Shown piece by piece: positions 1 to 7,521 of a DNA stretch of 8,131 bases. Numbering within the stretch: the first letter of the stretch is position 1; every line of letters starts with the position of its first letter. The notes beneath the pieces were generated by a model that was given only the letters and a program-made list of their open reading frames with translations, had not been told where the DNA came from and did no database searches. The stretch lies in assembly GCA_002389785.1 (NCBI GenBank), contig DGQS01000122.1, positions 1 to 8,131 of the forward strand, written 5' to 3'. The stretch comes from Bacteroidetes bacterium UBA4408 (GTDB lineage: Bacteria > Bacteroidota > Bacteroidia > UBA4408). The translations under genes were made by a program, and so were the position numbers.

Positions 1-279
1 GTCTTTTGTAAAACCCACTGCATTGAGTGATTTTTCGAGTGAATCATTTCCATGCAAATCAAAATGACCAAAAAATTTTTCATCCTGTTTATTGCCAATT
101 CCGTTGTCGATGAGAATTAAATTTTTACCATCTTCAATTAACAAACAACGCATGGCCCATGGACAAAGGTTTTTTTCATCTGCAGGATTTGTTTTTTGCC
201 AAATGCTTTTTGGTACTACGCCAAACATTGCTCCTCCATCGAGTTTAAAATTGCCGGTATTTATCGTATACAAGTTCAT
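1..279 (-). CDS. MBL-fold metallo-hydrolase, N-terminal part (cut by window edge)
   Basis: Reading the minus strand from an ATG at 279 gives 93 uninterrupted codons that run off the window at base 1. The protein starts MNLYTINTGNFKLDGGAMFG and continues with a segment containing CPWAMRCLLIEDGKNLILID (about residues 39-58) followed by NGIGNK. This is the usual opening of cytoplasmic MBL-fold hydrolases of the lactonase-like type: a product strand, a GGAMFG-VP loop, then an LLIE-G---LIDNGIG beta hairpin just before the metal site. The HxHxDH zinc motif should lie slightly further on and is outside the window, so metal binding and substrate cannot be checked. It diverges from mpl across a 92-bp gap. 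The family is fairly clear; the reaction is unknown. There is no signal peptide. Confidence 0.8.
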   Translation of the reverse strand, partial: MNLYTINTGNFKLDGGAMFGVVPKSIWQKTNPADEKNLCPWAMRCLLIEDGKNLILIDNGIGNKQDEKFFGHFDLHGNDSLEKSLNAVGFTKD

Positions 280-331
280 AGGTTAATTCACTTTTGCTTG
301 TTGTTAAGTAATAGAATTTTACGCTTAGTCA

Positions 332-339
332 CAAATTTA
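332..339 (-). promoter_or_regulatory. candidate -7 box for the MBL-fold gene
   Basis: On the minus strand this reads TAAATTTG, an exact match to the Bacteroidota -7 consensus TAnnTTTG, about 52 nt before the ATG at 279. A weak -33 candidate (ATTG, 361-358) lies 18 nt further upstream. It sits almost back to back with the candidate mpl promoter, so the two may compete. In such AT-rich DNA an 8-mer match can arise by chance. Confidence 0.35.
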
Positions 340-345
340 ATATTA

Positions 346-353
346 TACTTTTG
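346..353 (+). promoter_or_regulatory. candidate -7 box for mpl
   Basis: TACTTTTG matches TAnnTTTG exactly and ends 18 nt before the mpl ATG, so the leader would be short. The best -33 candidate, TTAG at 325-328 (3 of 4 bases of TTTG), is spaced by 17 nt. The start codon has no Shine-Dalgarno sequence; it is preceded by an A/T-rich stretch, as is usual in this phylum. Confidence 0.35.
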
Positions 354-371
354 AATTCAATTTTTTAAAAT

Positions 372-1736
372 ATGAAAGTACATTTTATAGCCATTGGTGG
401 AAGCGCAATGCACAATCTTGCTATAGCACTACACAAAAAGGGATTTACGGTGAGTGGATCAGACGATGAAATATTGGAACCTTCAAAAAGTCGCTTAGCT
501 AAGTATGGAATTTTACCCGAAAACATTGGATGGTTTCCTGAAAAATTGACAAATTCATTGGATGCAGTAATTCTTGGTATGCATGCAAGGGCCGACAATC
601 CGGAGTTGCTTCAAGCGCAAAAATTAGGCTTGAAAATATTTTCGTATCCCGAATATATTTATGAGCAAACTAAAGATAAAATAAGAATCGTAATAGGAGG
701 TAGTCATGGAAAAACTACTATTACATCAATGATTTTGCACGTTCTCAATTTTCATAAAATTGATTGCGACTACATGGTGGGAGCTCAACTTGAAGGTTTT
801 GATACGATGGTGAAGCTTACCCAATCCGCTAAAATTGCTGTAATTGAGGGCGATGAATACCTGTCTTCCCCCATTGATAGAAGACCGAAATTTCATTTGT
901 ATTTTCCCAACATAGCCATTATTAGTGGTATTGCATGGGATCATATTAATGTATTTCCAACTTTTGAAATTTATGTAGAACAATTTCGAAAATTTATTCA
1001 ATTAATTTCTGAGAAAGGTACCTTAATTTATTGTGAGAAGGATGAAGAAGTGAAAAAATTGGGTGAAGCTGCAAGCGGTAGTTTAAAGAAATTGCCCTAT
1101 GGAATACCACGCCACATCATTGAAAATGGAAATACCAGCTTAGTAGGTAAAACAGATCAAGAAAAATATCCATTGCGCATTTTTGGAGAACATAATTTAA
1201 TGAATCTTGAAGCAGCGCGTTTGGCAAGTGCTGAAATAGGAGTGAAGGATAGCCAATTTTTTGAAGCCATCGCATCTTTTAAAGGGGCTAGTAAGCGGCT
1301 TGAGATAGTGACTCAAAATGATTCAACAGTTGTGTATAAAGATTTCGCTCATTCACCATCCAAATTAAAAGCAACAACCGCTGCTGTAAAAAAGCAATTT
1401 CCCAATCGAAAGCTAATTGCTTGTATGGAGTTGCATACTTTTAGTAGTTTAAACGAAGAATTTTTGCAGCACTACTCAGGAGCAATGAAGGAAGCCGATC
1501 AGGCATTGGTATATTTTAATCCGCATACCATTGCTCATAAAAAGCTTAAACCCATAAGTAAGGAACAAGTTCTAACAGCCTTTGGTGGGGAGAATTTAAC
1601 CGTATATACCGATGCCTCAGCCCTAGTTTCTGACTTAAAGAAAATAGATTGGAACAATAAAAATTTGCTGATGATGAGTTCAGGAAATTTTGATGGCATT
1701 GATTTTAAACAACTCGGAGATCAACTGATAGCTTAG
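372..1736 (+). CDS. mpl: UDP-N-acetylmuramate:L-alanyl-gamma-D-glutamyl-meso-diaminopimelate ligase (Mpl)
   Basis: A 454-residue cytoplasmic Mur-ligase-family enzyme. It joins the recycled tripeptide L-Ala-gamma-D-Glu-meso-DAP to UDP-MurNAc with ATP, a shortcut that salvages cell-wall peptide. All three Mur domains are visible. The N-terminal Rossmann-like UDP-binding domain has the glycine-rich loop AIGGSAMHNLA (7-17). The central ATPase has the P-loop GGSHGKTT (109-116), the acidic EGDEY (159-163) and AWDHIN (188-193). The hinge GEHNLMNLEAA (272-282) leads into the C-terminal domain with DFAHSPSK (324-331) and a final MSSGNFDG (435-442). The FAHSP form and the length of about 450 fit Mpl better than MurC, whose N-terminal loop normally reads GIGGxGM. 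The start is fixed by the conserved beta strand MKVHFIAIGG. It diverges from the MBL gene and ends 4 bp from the stop of the convergent GH57 gene. No damage is seen. Confidence 0.92.
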   Translation: MKVHFIAIGGSAMHNLAIALHKKGFTVSGSDDEILEPSKSRLAKYGILPENIGWFPEKLTNSLDAVILGMHARADNPELLQAQKLGLKIFSYPEYIYEQTKDKIRIVIGGSHGKTTITSMILHVLNFHKIDCDYMVGAQLEGFDTMVKLTQSAKIAVIEGDEYLSSPIDRRPKFHLYFPNIAIISGIAWDHINVFPTFEIYVEQFRKFIQLISEKGTLIYCEKDEEVKKLGEAASGSLKKLPYGIPRHIIENGNTSLVGKTDQEKYPLRIFGEHNLMNLEAARLASAEIGVKDSQFFEAIASFKGASKRLEIVTQNDSTVVYKDFAHSPSKLKATTAAVKKQFPNRKLIACMELHTFSSLNEEFLQHYSGAMKEADQALVYFNPHTIAHKKLKPISKEQVLTAFGGENLTVYTDASALVSDLKKIDWNNKNLLMMSSGNFDGIDFKQLGDQLIA

Positions 1737-1755
1737 CTTATCAAGGTTTCTTTTT
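1726..1755 (+). terminator. weak hairpin plus T-run at the mpl/GH57 convergence
   Basis: TGATAGC (1726-1732), a TTA loop and GCTTATCA (1736-1743) form a 7-bp stem with one bulged base, spanning both convergent stop codons. On the plus strand it is followed by TTTCTTTTT (1747-1755), so it could terminate mpl transcription. The stem is short and AT-rich, and no comparable T-run follows on the minus strand. It could help end the GH57 message only as a plain hairpin. Confidence 0.35.
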
Positions 1756-3282
1756 ACTTGCAGGCTTTGTTGTTTTTTTGTTTGCAGCAATTTTTTTACC
1801 CTTGTTGGCAGATTTTACATTGGATTTAGAAGCAGTTTTCTTTTTTTCTGAAGCTTCTTTCGAGATTACTTTTTTAGTACTGCTTTTCGTAATTGATTTC
1901 TTTGTACTCACTCGTTTAGCTATACTTTTTACTTTGTTTAAAACTTCTTCTTTTAAATTAGCAGAAGAAGCAGCATTAGTAGTTGCCACTGCAATATTGG
2001 TAACTAGTTCATTTGTATCAGCTGCAACCGTTAGTGCATTAATATCAAGTGAATCAACTGCCGTATTTTTTTTAGCATTGGGCATTTTCTTTTGTTTCAA
2101 TAATTCGCTCAACACGTATTCCATATCTGTTAGCACATTCATAAAATAAATGTATGCATCATAAGGAGATTGATAGGGACTAAAATATTTATGTACATCA
2201 CCGTCGGCCCAAAATTTTGTACACATGTAATAAAAATGATCACTGGTAAGAAGTTTGGCCCAGGTATCCAACATATCCTCTCGTTCGGTTGCCAATACTC
2301 GTTCCTTAAATGAATAAATGCGTTCGATCGCTTCATTTTGCATTGAATTACCAAGCCATGCCGACAAGTCTCTTTCGGTATCGGCCCAAGAAGTAAGGTC
2401 GTGTGCATCATAATCGTCGCGAATGGGATATTTTTCGGCTACTTCACTCACGGTTTTAAAATCAAAATCTTTGTGGCTTAAAATTTCGGTTGGCAATTGA
2501 CTTAAAAAGTCAAATATGCCGGACGATTCCCATTGATGCTCTCCAAAAGTTTCGTAATCCATAAACAAATTAATGAGTTCACCATTGCCTGCTATTGAAT
2601 GCAACCAACCAGCAAATTTAGTTGCAGATAAAGGGTGTTCGGTCCAATTAGGGTCGCTAAAACGAAATGCAATGTCATCGCTTAGTCGATAATTTTTAAG
2701 TAATGTTTTTAAAGAATGACAATTGGGAGATCGATAGATAAAATTAGGACTTCTGTTTTCGAGAATTCGGTCAACACCTTCGCAAACAATCGCTTTGTAG
2801 CCCATGTCTTCAATGGTTTTGGCAATTTCGTTGTTGTAAATTAATTCAGTGTTTCGAAAAACTGTAGGACTTTGTTTAAAATACTTTTTAATTAAATCGC
2901 GGTGTTTTTCAACTTGACGTTTAAATTCTTTTTTGTCGTAAATAAAGCTTAGGGAATGGTAATATGTTTCGCTCAAGAATTCCACGCAACCGGTTTTACT
3001 AAGTGCAACAAATGATTCGAGTACATCCGGACGGTATTTTTCAAATTGTTCAAGAGCGGTACCACTAATGGAATAACTGATACGAAATTTTCCTTTGTGT
3101 TTTTTTATCAACTCCAACATCATTTTGTTAGTTGGGATATAACACTTATCGGCAACTTTATTCATTACCTCCCGGTTGAGCTTTTCATTTTCGTAAAAGT
3201 GATCGTGGCCGATGTCGAAAAAATTATATTCTTTTAATCGGTAAGGCTGGTGTACTTGAAAATAAAAGCAAACTGATGGCAT
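1741..3282 (-). CDS. GH57 alpha-amylase-like glycoside hydrolase with lysine-rich C-terminal tail
   Basis: A 513-residue cytoplasmic protein. GH57 enzymes hydrolyse, transfer or branch alpha-1,4-glucans with retention. All five family motifs are visible: FQVHQP (8-13, motif 1, with Q in place of the first His of HxHQP); EFLSETYYHSL (101-111); FRNTELIYNN (142-151), with Glu146 as the likely nucleophile; FMDYETFGEHQ (240-250), with Asp242 as the likely acid/base; and WADTERDLSAWLGN (299-312). The catalytic part ends near residue 400. Then comes a linker rich in Ala, Thr and Asn, and from about 457 a tail that is roughly one-third lysine, like histone H1. The start is fixed by MPSVCFYFQVHQP. Stop codons TGA-TAA are in tandem. 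It follows the GT4 gene by 92 bp on the same strand, with no TAnnTTTG match in the gap, so co-transcription is likely. Substrate (amylase, glucanotransferase or branching) cannot be settled by reading; amylase-like is the best guess. Confidence 0.9.
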   Translation of the reverse strand: MPSVCFYFQVHQPYRLKEYNFFDIGHDHFYENEKLNREVMNKVADKCYIPTNKMMLELIKKHKGKFRISYSISGTALEQFEKYRPDVLESFVALSKTGCVEFLSETYYHSLSFIYDKKEFKRQVEKHRDLIKKYFKQSPTVFRNTELIYNNEIAKTIEDMGYKAIVCEGVDRILENRSPNFIYRSPNCHSLKTLLKNYRLSDDIAFRFSDPNWTEHPLSATKFAGWLHSIAGNGELINLFMDYETFGEHQWESSGIFDFLSQLPTEILSHKDFDFKTVSEVAEKYPIRDDYDAHDLTSWADTERDLSAWLGNSMQNEAIERIYSFKERVLATEREDMLDTWAKLLTSDHFYYMCTKFWADGDVHKYFSPYQSPYDAYIYFMNVLTDMEYVLSELLKQKKMPNAKKNTAVDSLDINALTVAADTNELVTNIAVATTNAASSANLKEEVLNKVKSIAKRVSTKKSITKSSTKKVISKEASEKKKTASKSNVKSANKGKKIAANKKTTKPASKKKP

Positions 3283-3374
3283 AGTATTTCGTTTTTAGAT
3301 GCTGTAAATTTTAGATAGTTGGTGTTTGATGCTAATAGGAATTGGTTGAACAGTTATCAATAACGGTAAATTTT

Positions 3375-4649
3375 TTAACATACTAATTTATCATACACTT
3401 TGAGTACTTTCTTTGCTGTTGAAGTCCAATTGATTTTCTTTAAATCAACAAAAGCAGTATCTACCAGTTCTTTACGCAAAGTTGGATATTCGAGCAATGA
3501 AATTATGTAATTCGCCATTTTATTTACATCCCAAAAATCCATGGTAAGTGTTCCGTGAATTACTTCTGAGGCCCCTGATTGTTTGCTTAGAATAGTAGGA
3601 ATCCCGTACTGTACTGCTTCAATGGCGCTTAGTCCAAACGGTTCTGAAACACTAGGCATAACGTAAACATCGGCCACAGCCAGGAGGTCATTAATTTTTT
3701 CTTTGGTTAAAAATCCGGTAGTATGAAATTTATGCCCAATGCGAGCTTCAGCAGCTTTTTCCATAATTCCTCGCATCAAATCACCTGTTCCTGCTAATAC
3801 AAAGCGAACATCGGGATAATGTTGTAACACTTTTTTAGCAGCTTCAAAATAAAACTCCGGACCTTTTTGGCGCGTTATTCTACCAAAGAAAATTACAATT
3901 TTTTCGGAAGTTATTCGCTTTAATTGTGAGTGATTTACCGGTTCAATACCATTGTGTACCGGAAAAATTTTCGACTTCGAAATACCATATATGTTTTCAA
4001 TAATTGAGCCTGTGTAATTGCTAACCGGAATAATTGCATCCGCATATTCCATGGCTCTTTTTTCAAGCTGATACACCCAACTTTTATTTTCAGGTCCACT
4101 TCTGTCGTACTCTAGTGAATGCACATGCAATACTAAAGGTTTGCCGGTTGCAGTTTTAATTTCCATACCGGGTAAGAATGTCATCCAATCGTGGGCATGT
4201 ATAATGTCGAATTGCTTGGTAGCAGAAAGTTTTACGCTAATTTTTGAAAACTCTAAAACTTTGCGAATGATGTCAGACCCATACAACTCGTTAATTTCAA
4301 ATTGTTTTAAATCTGAGGTGTATACTTCATGTTGTATTTTATTAATTTCAGCCTCTCCTGTAAAGTTAATATAAGGCGATAATGCAAGGTCAAAGTAGTT
4401 TAGGGAGCTAAATTTTTTGAACGCTTTTTTCGAAGTTTTCTTTTTAAGTGTTGAAATATCTACTGAATTAAGGCCAATTAATTCCATATAATTTACCGCA
4501 TACTCGGGATTACTTTTAGGAATTACCATTTTAAGATTTACCATTGGTGCTAAGGCTTTGCACAAACCTAAACATGCTACGCCAAGTCCACCATTTATTA
4601 CCGGTGGAAATTCCCAGCCAAACATGAGTACCTTGGGTTTAGTTTTCAA
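3375..4649 (-). CDS. GT4-family glycosyltransferase, glycogen-synthase-like, TTG start
   Basis: A 424-residue, two-Rossmann-domain (GT-B) glycosyltransferase. The N-terminal domain begins KVLMFGWEFPPVINGGLG (6-23), whose NGGLG loop resembles the sugar-nucleotide loop of starch and glycogen synthases, and carries HAHDWMT (151-157) and HVHSLEYDRSG (175-185). The C-terminal donor domain has FFGRITRQKG (254-263), VLAGTGD (284-290) and the retaining E-x7-E motif EPFGLSAIE (336-344). It probably transfers glucose from a nucleotide sugar onto an alpha-glucan in the cytoplasm; donor and acceptor are inferred from the GH57 and GH31 neighbours. There is no signal peptide or membrane segment. The only in-frame ATG, at codon 9, would remove the first beta strand (KVLM). 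An in-frame TAA lies just 9 nt upstream of the TTG, so TTG at 4649-4647 is the best start (ATT just before it is the only other near-cognate). It is probably the first gene of an operon with GH57. An alternative is a general GT4 enzyme for another polysaccharide. Confidence 0.85.
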   Translation of the reverse strand: MKTKPKVLMFGWEFPPVINGGLGVACLGLCKALAPMVNLKMVIPKSNPEYAVNYMELIGLNSVDISTLKKKTSKKAFKKFSSLNYFDLALSPYINFTGEAEINKIQHEVYTSDLKQFEINELYGSDIIRKVLEFSKISVKLSATKQFDIIHAHDWMTFLPGMEIKTATGKPLVLHVHSLEYDRSGPENKSWVYQLEKRAMEYADAIIPVSNYTGSIIENIYGISKSKIFPVHNGIEPVNHSQLKRITSEKIVIFFGRITRQKGPEFYFEAAKKVLQHYPDVRFVLAGTGDLMRGIMEKAAEARIGHKFHTTGFLTKEKINDLLAVADVYVMPSVSEPFGLSAIEAVQYGIPTILSKQSGASEVIHGTLTMDFWDVNKMANYIISLLEYPTLRKELVDTAFVDLKKINWTSTAKKVLKVYDKLVC

Positions 4650-4671
4650 AATGCAGTATTAAAAGTGTTAA

Positions 4672-4701
4672 TTTGATATCTGATTAATAACTATATTTTT
4701 G
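4672..4701 (+). promoter_or_regulatory. probable promoter of the GH31 gene
   Basis: TTTG (4672-4675), an 18-nt spacer and TATTTTTG (4694-4701) match both halves of the Bacteroidota promoter consensus TTTG-N19-TAnnTTTG, with about the expected spacing. Transcription would begin roughly 45-50 nt before the GH31 ATG. This is the best promoter match in the window. Confidence 0.55.
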
Positions 4702-4725
4702 CAGACTCGCAAGTTAAATTTCTCA

Positions 4726-4733
4726 CAAATTTA
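4726..4733 (-). promoter_or_regulatory. candidate -7 box for the GT4-GH57 operon
   Basis: Read on the minus strand, TAAATTTG is an exact TAnnTTTG match about 76 nt upstream of the TTG start of the GT4 gene. No good TTTG is visible at -33, and that region would overlap the GH31 start codon. The surrounding 12 bases are the same as at the candidate MBL promoter (329-340). Confidence 0.35.
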
Positions 4734-4755
4734 AAACAATAATTTCTATTATTCT

Positions 4756-7143
4756 ATGCAGCCTAAAACCGATAAATATTCAATAAAATACTTTCCCGAT
4801 ACCATTAAAAAATTTAGAAAACATGGCAATTATTTTTACTTTGATACAAGTGAAACAATTCTAGAAATTAGGGTACAATCAGATAAAATAATTCGCTTTC
4901 GTTACGCAGCAGATGGCTTTTTTGAAAAGGACTTTTCGTATGCGATACAAGAACATATACAGGACAACATTATTCATTTGGACTTTGTGGAGTATGATGA
5001 TTGTTATGAAATAATAACATCCGATCTTACTTGCCAGATCAACAAAAGCGATTGTAAAATAAAAATGTTTGACAACGACAGCAACCTTATTTTGGATGAT
5101 GAATTGGGATTTCATTGGCAACATTATTTATGGAAAGGTGGAAAAATAGTGTATTGCAGTAAAAAAATTCAGGAAGACGAATGTTTCTTCGGTATGGGTG
5201 ATAAGCCTACTGAATTTAATTTGCGTGGTAAACGTTTCGAAAATTATGGAGCAGATGTTTATGGGTTTGCTAAAGACCAAGATCCTTTGTACAAAAATGT
5301 ACCCTTTTACATGGGATTGCATCATGGAATTGGGTACGGAATATTTTTCGATAACTCTTTTCGCACCATTTTCGATTTCGGCAAAGAACAGAGTGAAACA
5401 GTTAGTTTTTGGGCACGGGGTGGAGAAATGAACTATTATTTTATTTATGGGCCGGAACTTATTGAAGTGGTAAAAAATTACGCTTCATTAACCGGTAAGC
5501 CCGAATTGCCGCCACTTTGGTCATTAGGTTATCATCAATGTAAATGGAGTTATTTCCCTGAAAGTAAGGTGAAAGAAATAACCAAAGAGTTTCGTATCAG
5601 AAAAATTCCTTGTGATGCCATCTACCTCGATATTGATTACATGGATGGATTTCGTTGTTTTACCTGGAACAAGGAATATTTTCCGGAACCTAAACGCATG
5701 ATAAAAGAATTGGCCGAGGATGGATTTAAAACAATTGTGATTATTGACCCGGGAATTAAAGTTGACAACGATTATCCGGTTTACCAGCAGGCCATAGCAA
5801 AAAATTATTTTTGTAAACGAGCCGATGGAGCATTGATGATTGGTGATGTTTGGCCCGGTAAATGTGCCTTCCCTGATTTTACAAAACCGGAAGTAAGGGA
5901 ATGGTGGGCAGAATTATTTGAAGGACTCGTTGAAGCCGGCGTACGGGGAGTTTGGAACGATATGAACGAACCCGCAGTTTTTGAAATTGGTACTTTTCCG
6001 GAGGATGTGCGCCACGATTATGATGGAAACCCATGCAGCCATCGTAAAGCGCACAATGTTTACGGAATGCAAATGGCACGTGCGACACATGCAGGTATAA
6101 AAAAGTTTTTGATGCCAAATCGACCCTTTGTTATCACCCGTTCACTATTTAGTGGAGCTCAGCGTTATTCGTCGGTTTGGACGGGCGACAATCAAGCAAC
6201 ATGGGAACATTTATGGATTGCCAATGTGCAAATGCAACGATTAAGTGTTTCAGGAATTTCGTTCGCCGGATCAGATATAGGCGGTTTTATTGGTGAGCCG
6301 GATGCTGAATTGTATACTCGATGGATTCAACTTGCTGTTTTTCATCCATTTTTTAGGACCCATTCAGCAGGAAATGAAACAACTTTTGAGCAGGCTCCTT
6401 GGTCGTTTGGAGCGAAGCACGAATTTATTATTCGAAAATTTATTCAATTACGGTATCATTTATTGCCTTATATCTACACCACTTTTTGGCAAAATGTAAG
6501 AACCGGTACACCAATGATTCGCCCGGTTTGCTTTATGGACCAGTATGATCCGCATACCCATAATCGGATGGACGAATTTGGTTTCGGTGATCATTTACTA
6601 GTTTGTCCGGTTTTAGAACAATATGCCGACAAGCGTAAAGTGTATCTTCCAAAAGGTTTGTGGTATTATCAATGGGACGATACTTTATACCATGGAGGTA
6701 AAGAAATAACTGCCAAAGCCCCCATTGATAAAATGCCCATTTTTATTAAGGCGGGTGCCGTTATCCCCAATTATCCTAAAATGCAATACGTAGGTGAATT
6801 TGAAATTTCTGAACTTACCTTGCACGTTTATTTTTCGACCGAAACAACCGAAAGCGAGTTGTATGAAGATGCAGGCGATAATTATGGATACAAGCATGGT
6901 AAATTTTCACACACACGGTTTTATGTAAACGGAAGCCGAAACAATTTAGTCTTTCGCCAATCCATCAGTGGCGATTTCGCTACCAGTTATTCTCATTACA
7001 AAATCATATTTCATGGGCTGCCCTTTAACTGCAGTGGATTTATGATTGACGGGCGCTTTCATAAATTAGGTAAGAAAAATTTTGCTGTAGGTGTGGTTAA
7101 AATAAGAGTGGATAAAAATTTTGATGAAATAATTTTGGGTTAA
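4756..7143 (+). CDS. GH31 alpha-glucosidase
   Basis: A 795-residue glycoside hydrolase of family 31. Such enzymes are retaining exo-alpha-glucosidases that remove terminal alpha-linked glucose from maltodextrins or isomalto-chains. The N-terminal beta-sandwich (about 20-245) contains the FFGMGDKP loop (144-151). The TIM barrel follows, with YLDIDYMDGF (290-299), the nucleophile signature WNDMNEP (400-406; Asp402), WTGDN (475-479; Asp478 as acid/base), FAGSDIGGF (503-511) and HPFFRTHS (530-537). The C-terminal beta domains include the DUF5110-like LYEDAGDNYGY (702-712). All key residues are present and the length is normal. There is no signal peptide or lipobox, so the enzyme should be cytoplasmic, unlike secreted polysaccharide-degrading GH31 members. 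It diverges from the GT4-GH57 pair over a 106-bp gap, which fits a shared role in intracellular alpha-glucan turnover. Alpha-glucosidase is favoured over alpha-xylosidase, but specificity is inferred. Confidence 0.92.
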   Translation: MQPKTDKYSIKYFPDTIKKFRKHGNYFYFDTSETILEIRVQSDKIIRFRYAADGFFEKDFSYAIQEHIQDNIIHLDFVEYDDCYEIITSDLTCQINKSDCKIKMFDNDSNLILDDELGFHWQHYLWKGGKIVYCSKKIQEDECFFGMGDKPTEFNLRGKRFENYGADVYGFAKDQDPLYKNVPFYMGLHHGIGYGIFFDNSFRTIFDFGKEQSETVSFWARGGEMNYYFIYGPELIEVVKNYASLTGKPELPPLWSLGYHQCKWSYFPESKVKEITKEFRIRKIPCDAIYLDIDYMDGFRCFTWNKEYFPEPKRMIKELAEDGFKTIVIIDPGIKVDNDYPVYQQAIAKNYFCKRADGALMIGDVWPGKCAFPDFTKPEVREWWAELFEGLVEAGVRGVWNDMNEPAVFEIGTFPEDVRHDYDGNPCSHRKAHNVYGMQMARATHAGIKKFLMPNRPFVITRSLFSGAQRYSSVWTGDNQATWEHLWIANVQMQRLSVSGISFAGSDIGGFIGEPDAELYTRWIQLAVFHPFFRTHSAGNETTFEQAPWSFGAKHEFIIRKFIQLRYHLLPYIYTTFWQNVRTGTPMIRPVCFMDQYDPHTHNRMDEFGFGDHLLVCPVLEQYADKRKVYLPKGLWYYQWDDTLYHGGKEITAKAPIDKMPIFIKAGAVIPNYPKMQYVGEFEISELTLHVYFSTETTESELYEDAGDNYGYKHGKFSHTRFYVNGSRNNLVFRQSISGDFATSYSHYKIIFHGLPFNCSGFMIDGRFHKLGKKNFAVGVVKIRVDKNFDEIILG

Positions 7144-7198
7144 TAATAATTGGAATTGTACAATCAATTTATCAGCGTTTGATACTAAATATGCTTGA

Positions 7199-7450
7199 AT
7201 TACGTTAATTTAAGGCATTATTTCGAACACTACTTCATGCGGAATTTCCTTTTCTTATTTTTAGTTTTCTTTATTAATTTTTATATTTTTATTATAATTT
7301 TAAAAGTGTAAGTTCTAATAGCGCTCACTGATCACCATAGAAACAGCAACCCTTCTTTGTTTTCTTTTCTTATATTTATTCGTCTAAAGAAATCAATCGT
7401 TGTTTAAGTGTTCTTACAGAACTTACACACACAAAATAGTCTAACGTAAT
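7199..7450. repeat. nested inverted repeats
   Basis: An outer 9-bp pair, ATTACGTTA (7199-7207) and TAACGTAAT (7442-7450), encloses a perfect 11-bp pair, GTGTAAGTTCT (7306-7316) and AGAACTTACAC (7418-7428). The right inner arm also overlaps a local hairpin, GTTCT-TAC-AGAAC (7410-7422), which would compete with the long-range pairing. The arms are spaced asymmetrically and the sequence is AT-rich, so chance is a real possibility for the outer pair. Confidence 0.35.
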
Positions 7451-7521
7451 AACTTATTTAACTTAAAATTATCAAAAAATTCATTAAAAGATGAATTGTT
7501 TTATTTATATTAATAATTGAG

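Noticed and set aside
92..286. A 64-codon plus-strand frame
   Set aside because: It is antisense to the MBL-fold gene, whose minus-strand translation has recognisable family features over the same bases.
1778..2149. A 123-codon plus-strand frame that looks like a hydrophobic membrane protein
   Set aside because: It is the antisense of the lysine-rich tail and end of the GH57 gene. Lys codons (AAA, AAG) read backwards give Phe and Leu, which creates the false membrane-protein look.
2139..2411. A 90-codon minus-strand frame
   Set aside because: It lies in another frame within the GH57 coding sequence, which is intact and motif-complete.
3353..3364. GTTATCAATAAC palindrome between the GT4 and GH57 genes as a terminator
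   Set aside because: A 5-bp AT-only stem with a 2-base loop is too weak, and the genes appear to be co-transcribed.
5879..6118. A 79-codon minus-strand frame opposite the GH31 catalytic core
   Set aside because: It is antisense to the most conserved part of GH31 (around WNDMNEP); no independent evidence.
7155..7164. ATTGTACAAT palindrome just after the GH31 stop as a terminator or operator
   Set aside because: A perfect 10-bp palindrome, but it leaves no loop for an RNA hairpin and no T-run follows; chance is likely in AT-rich DNA.
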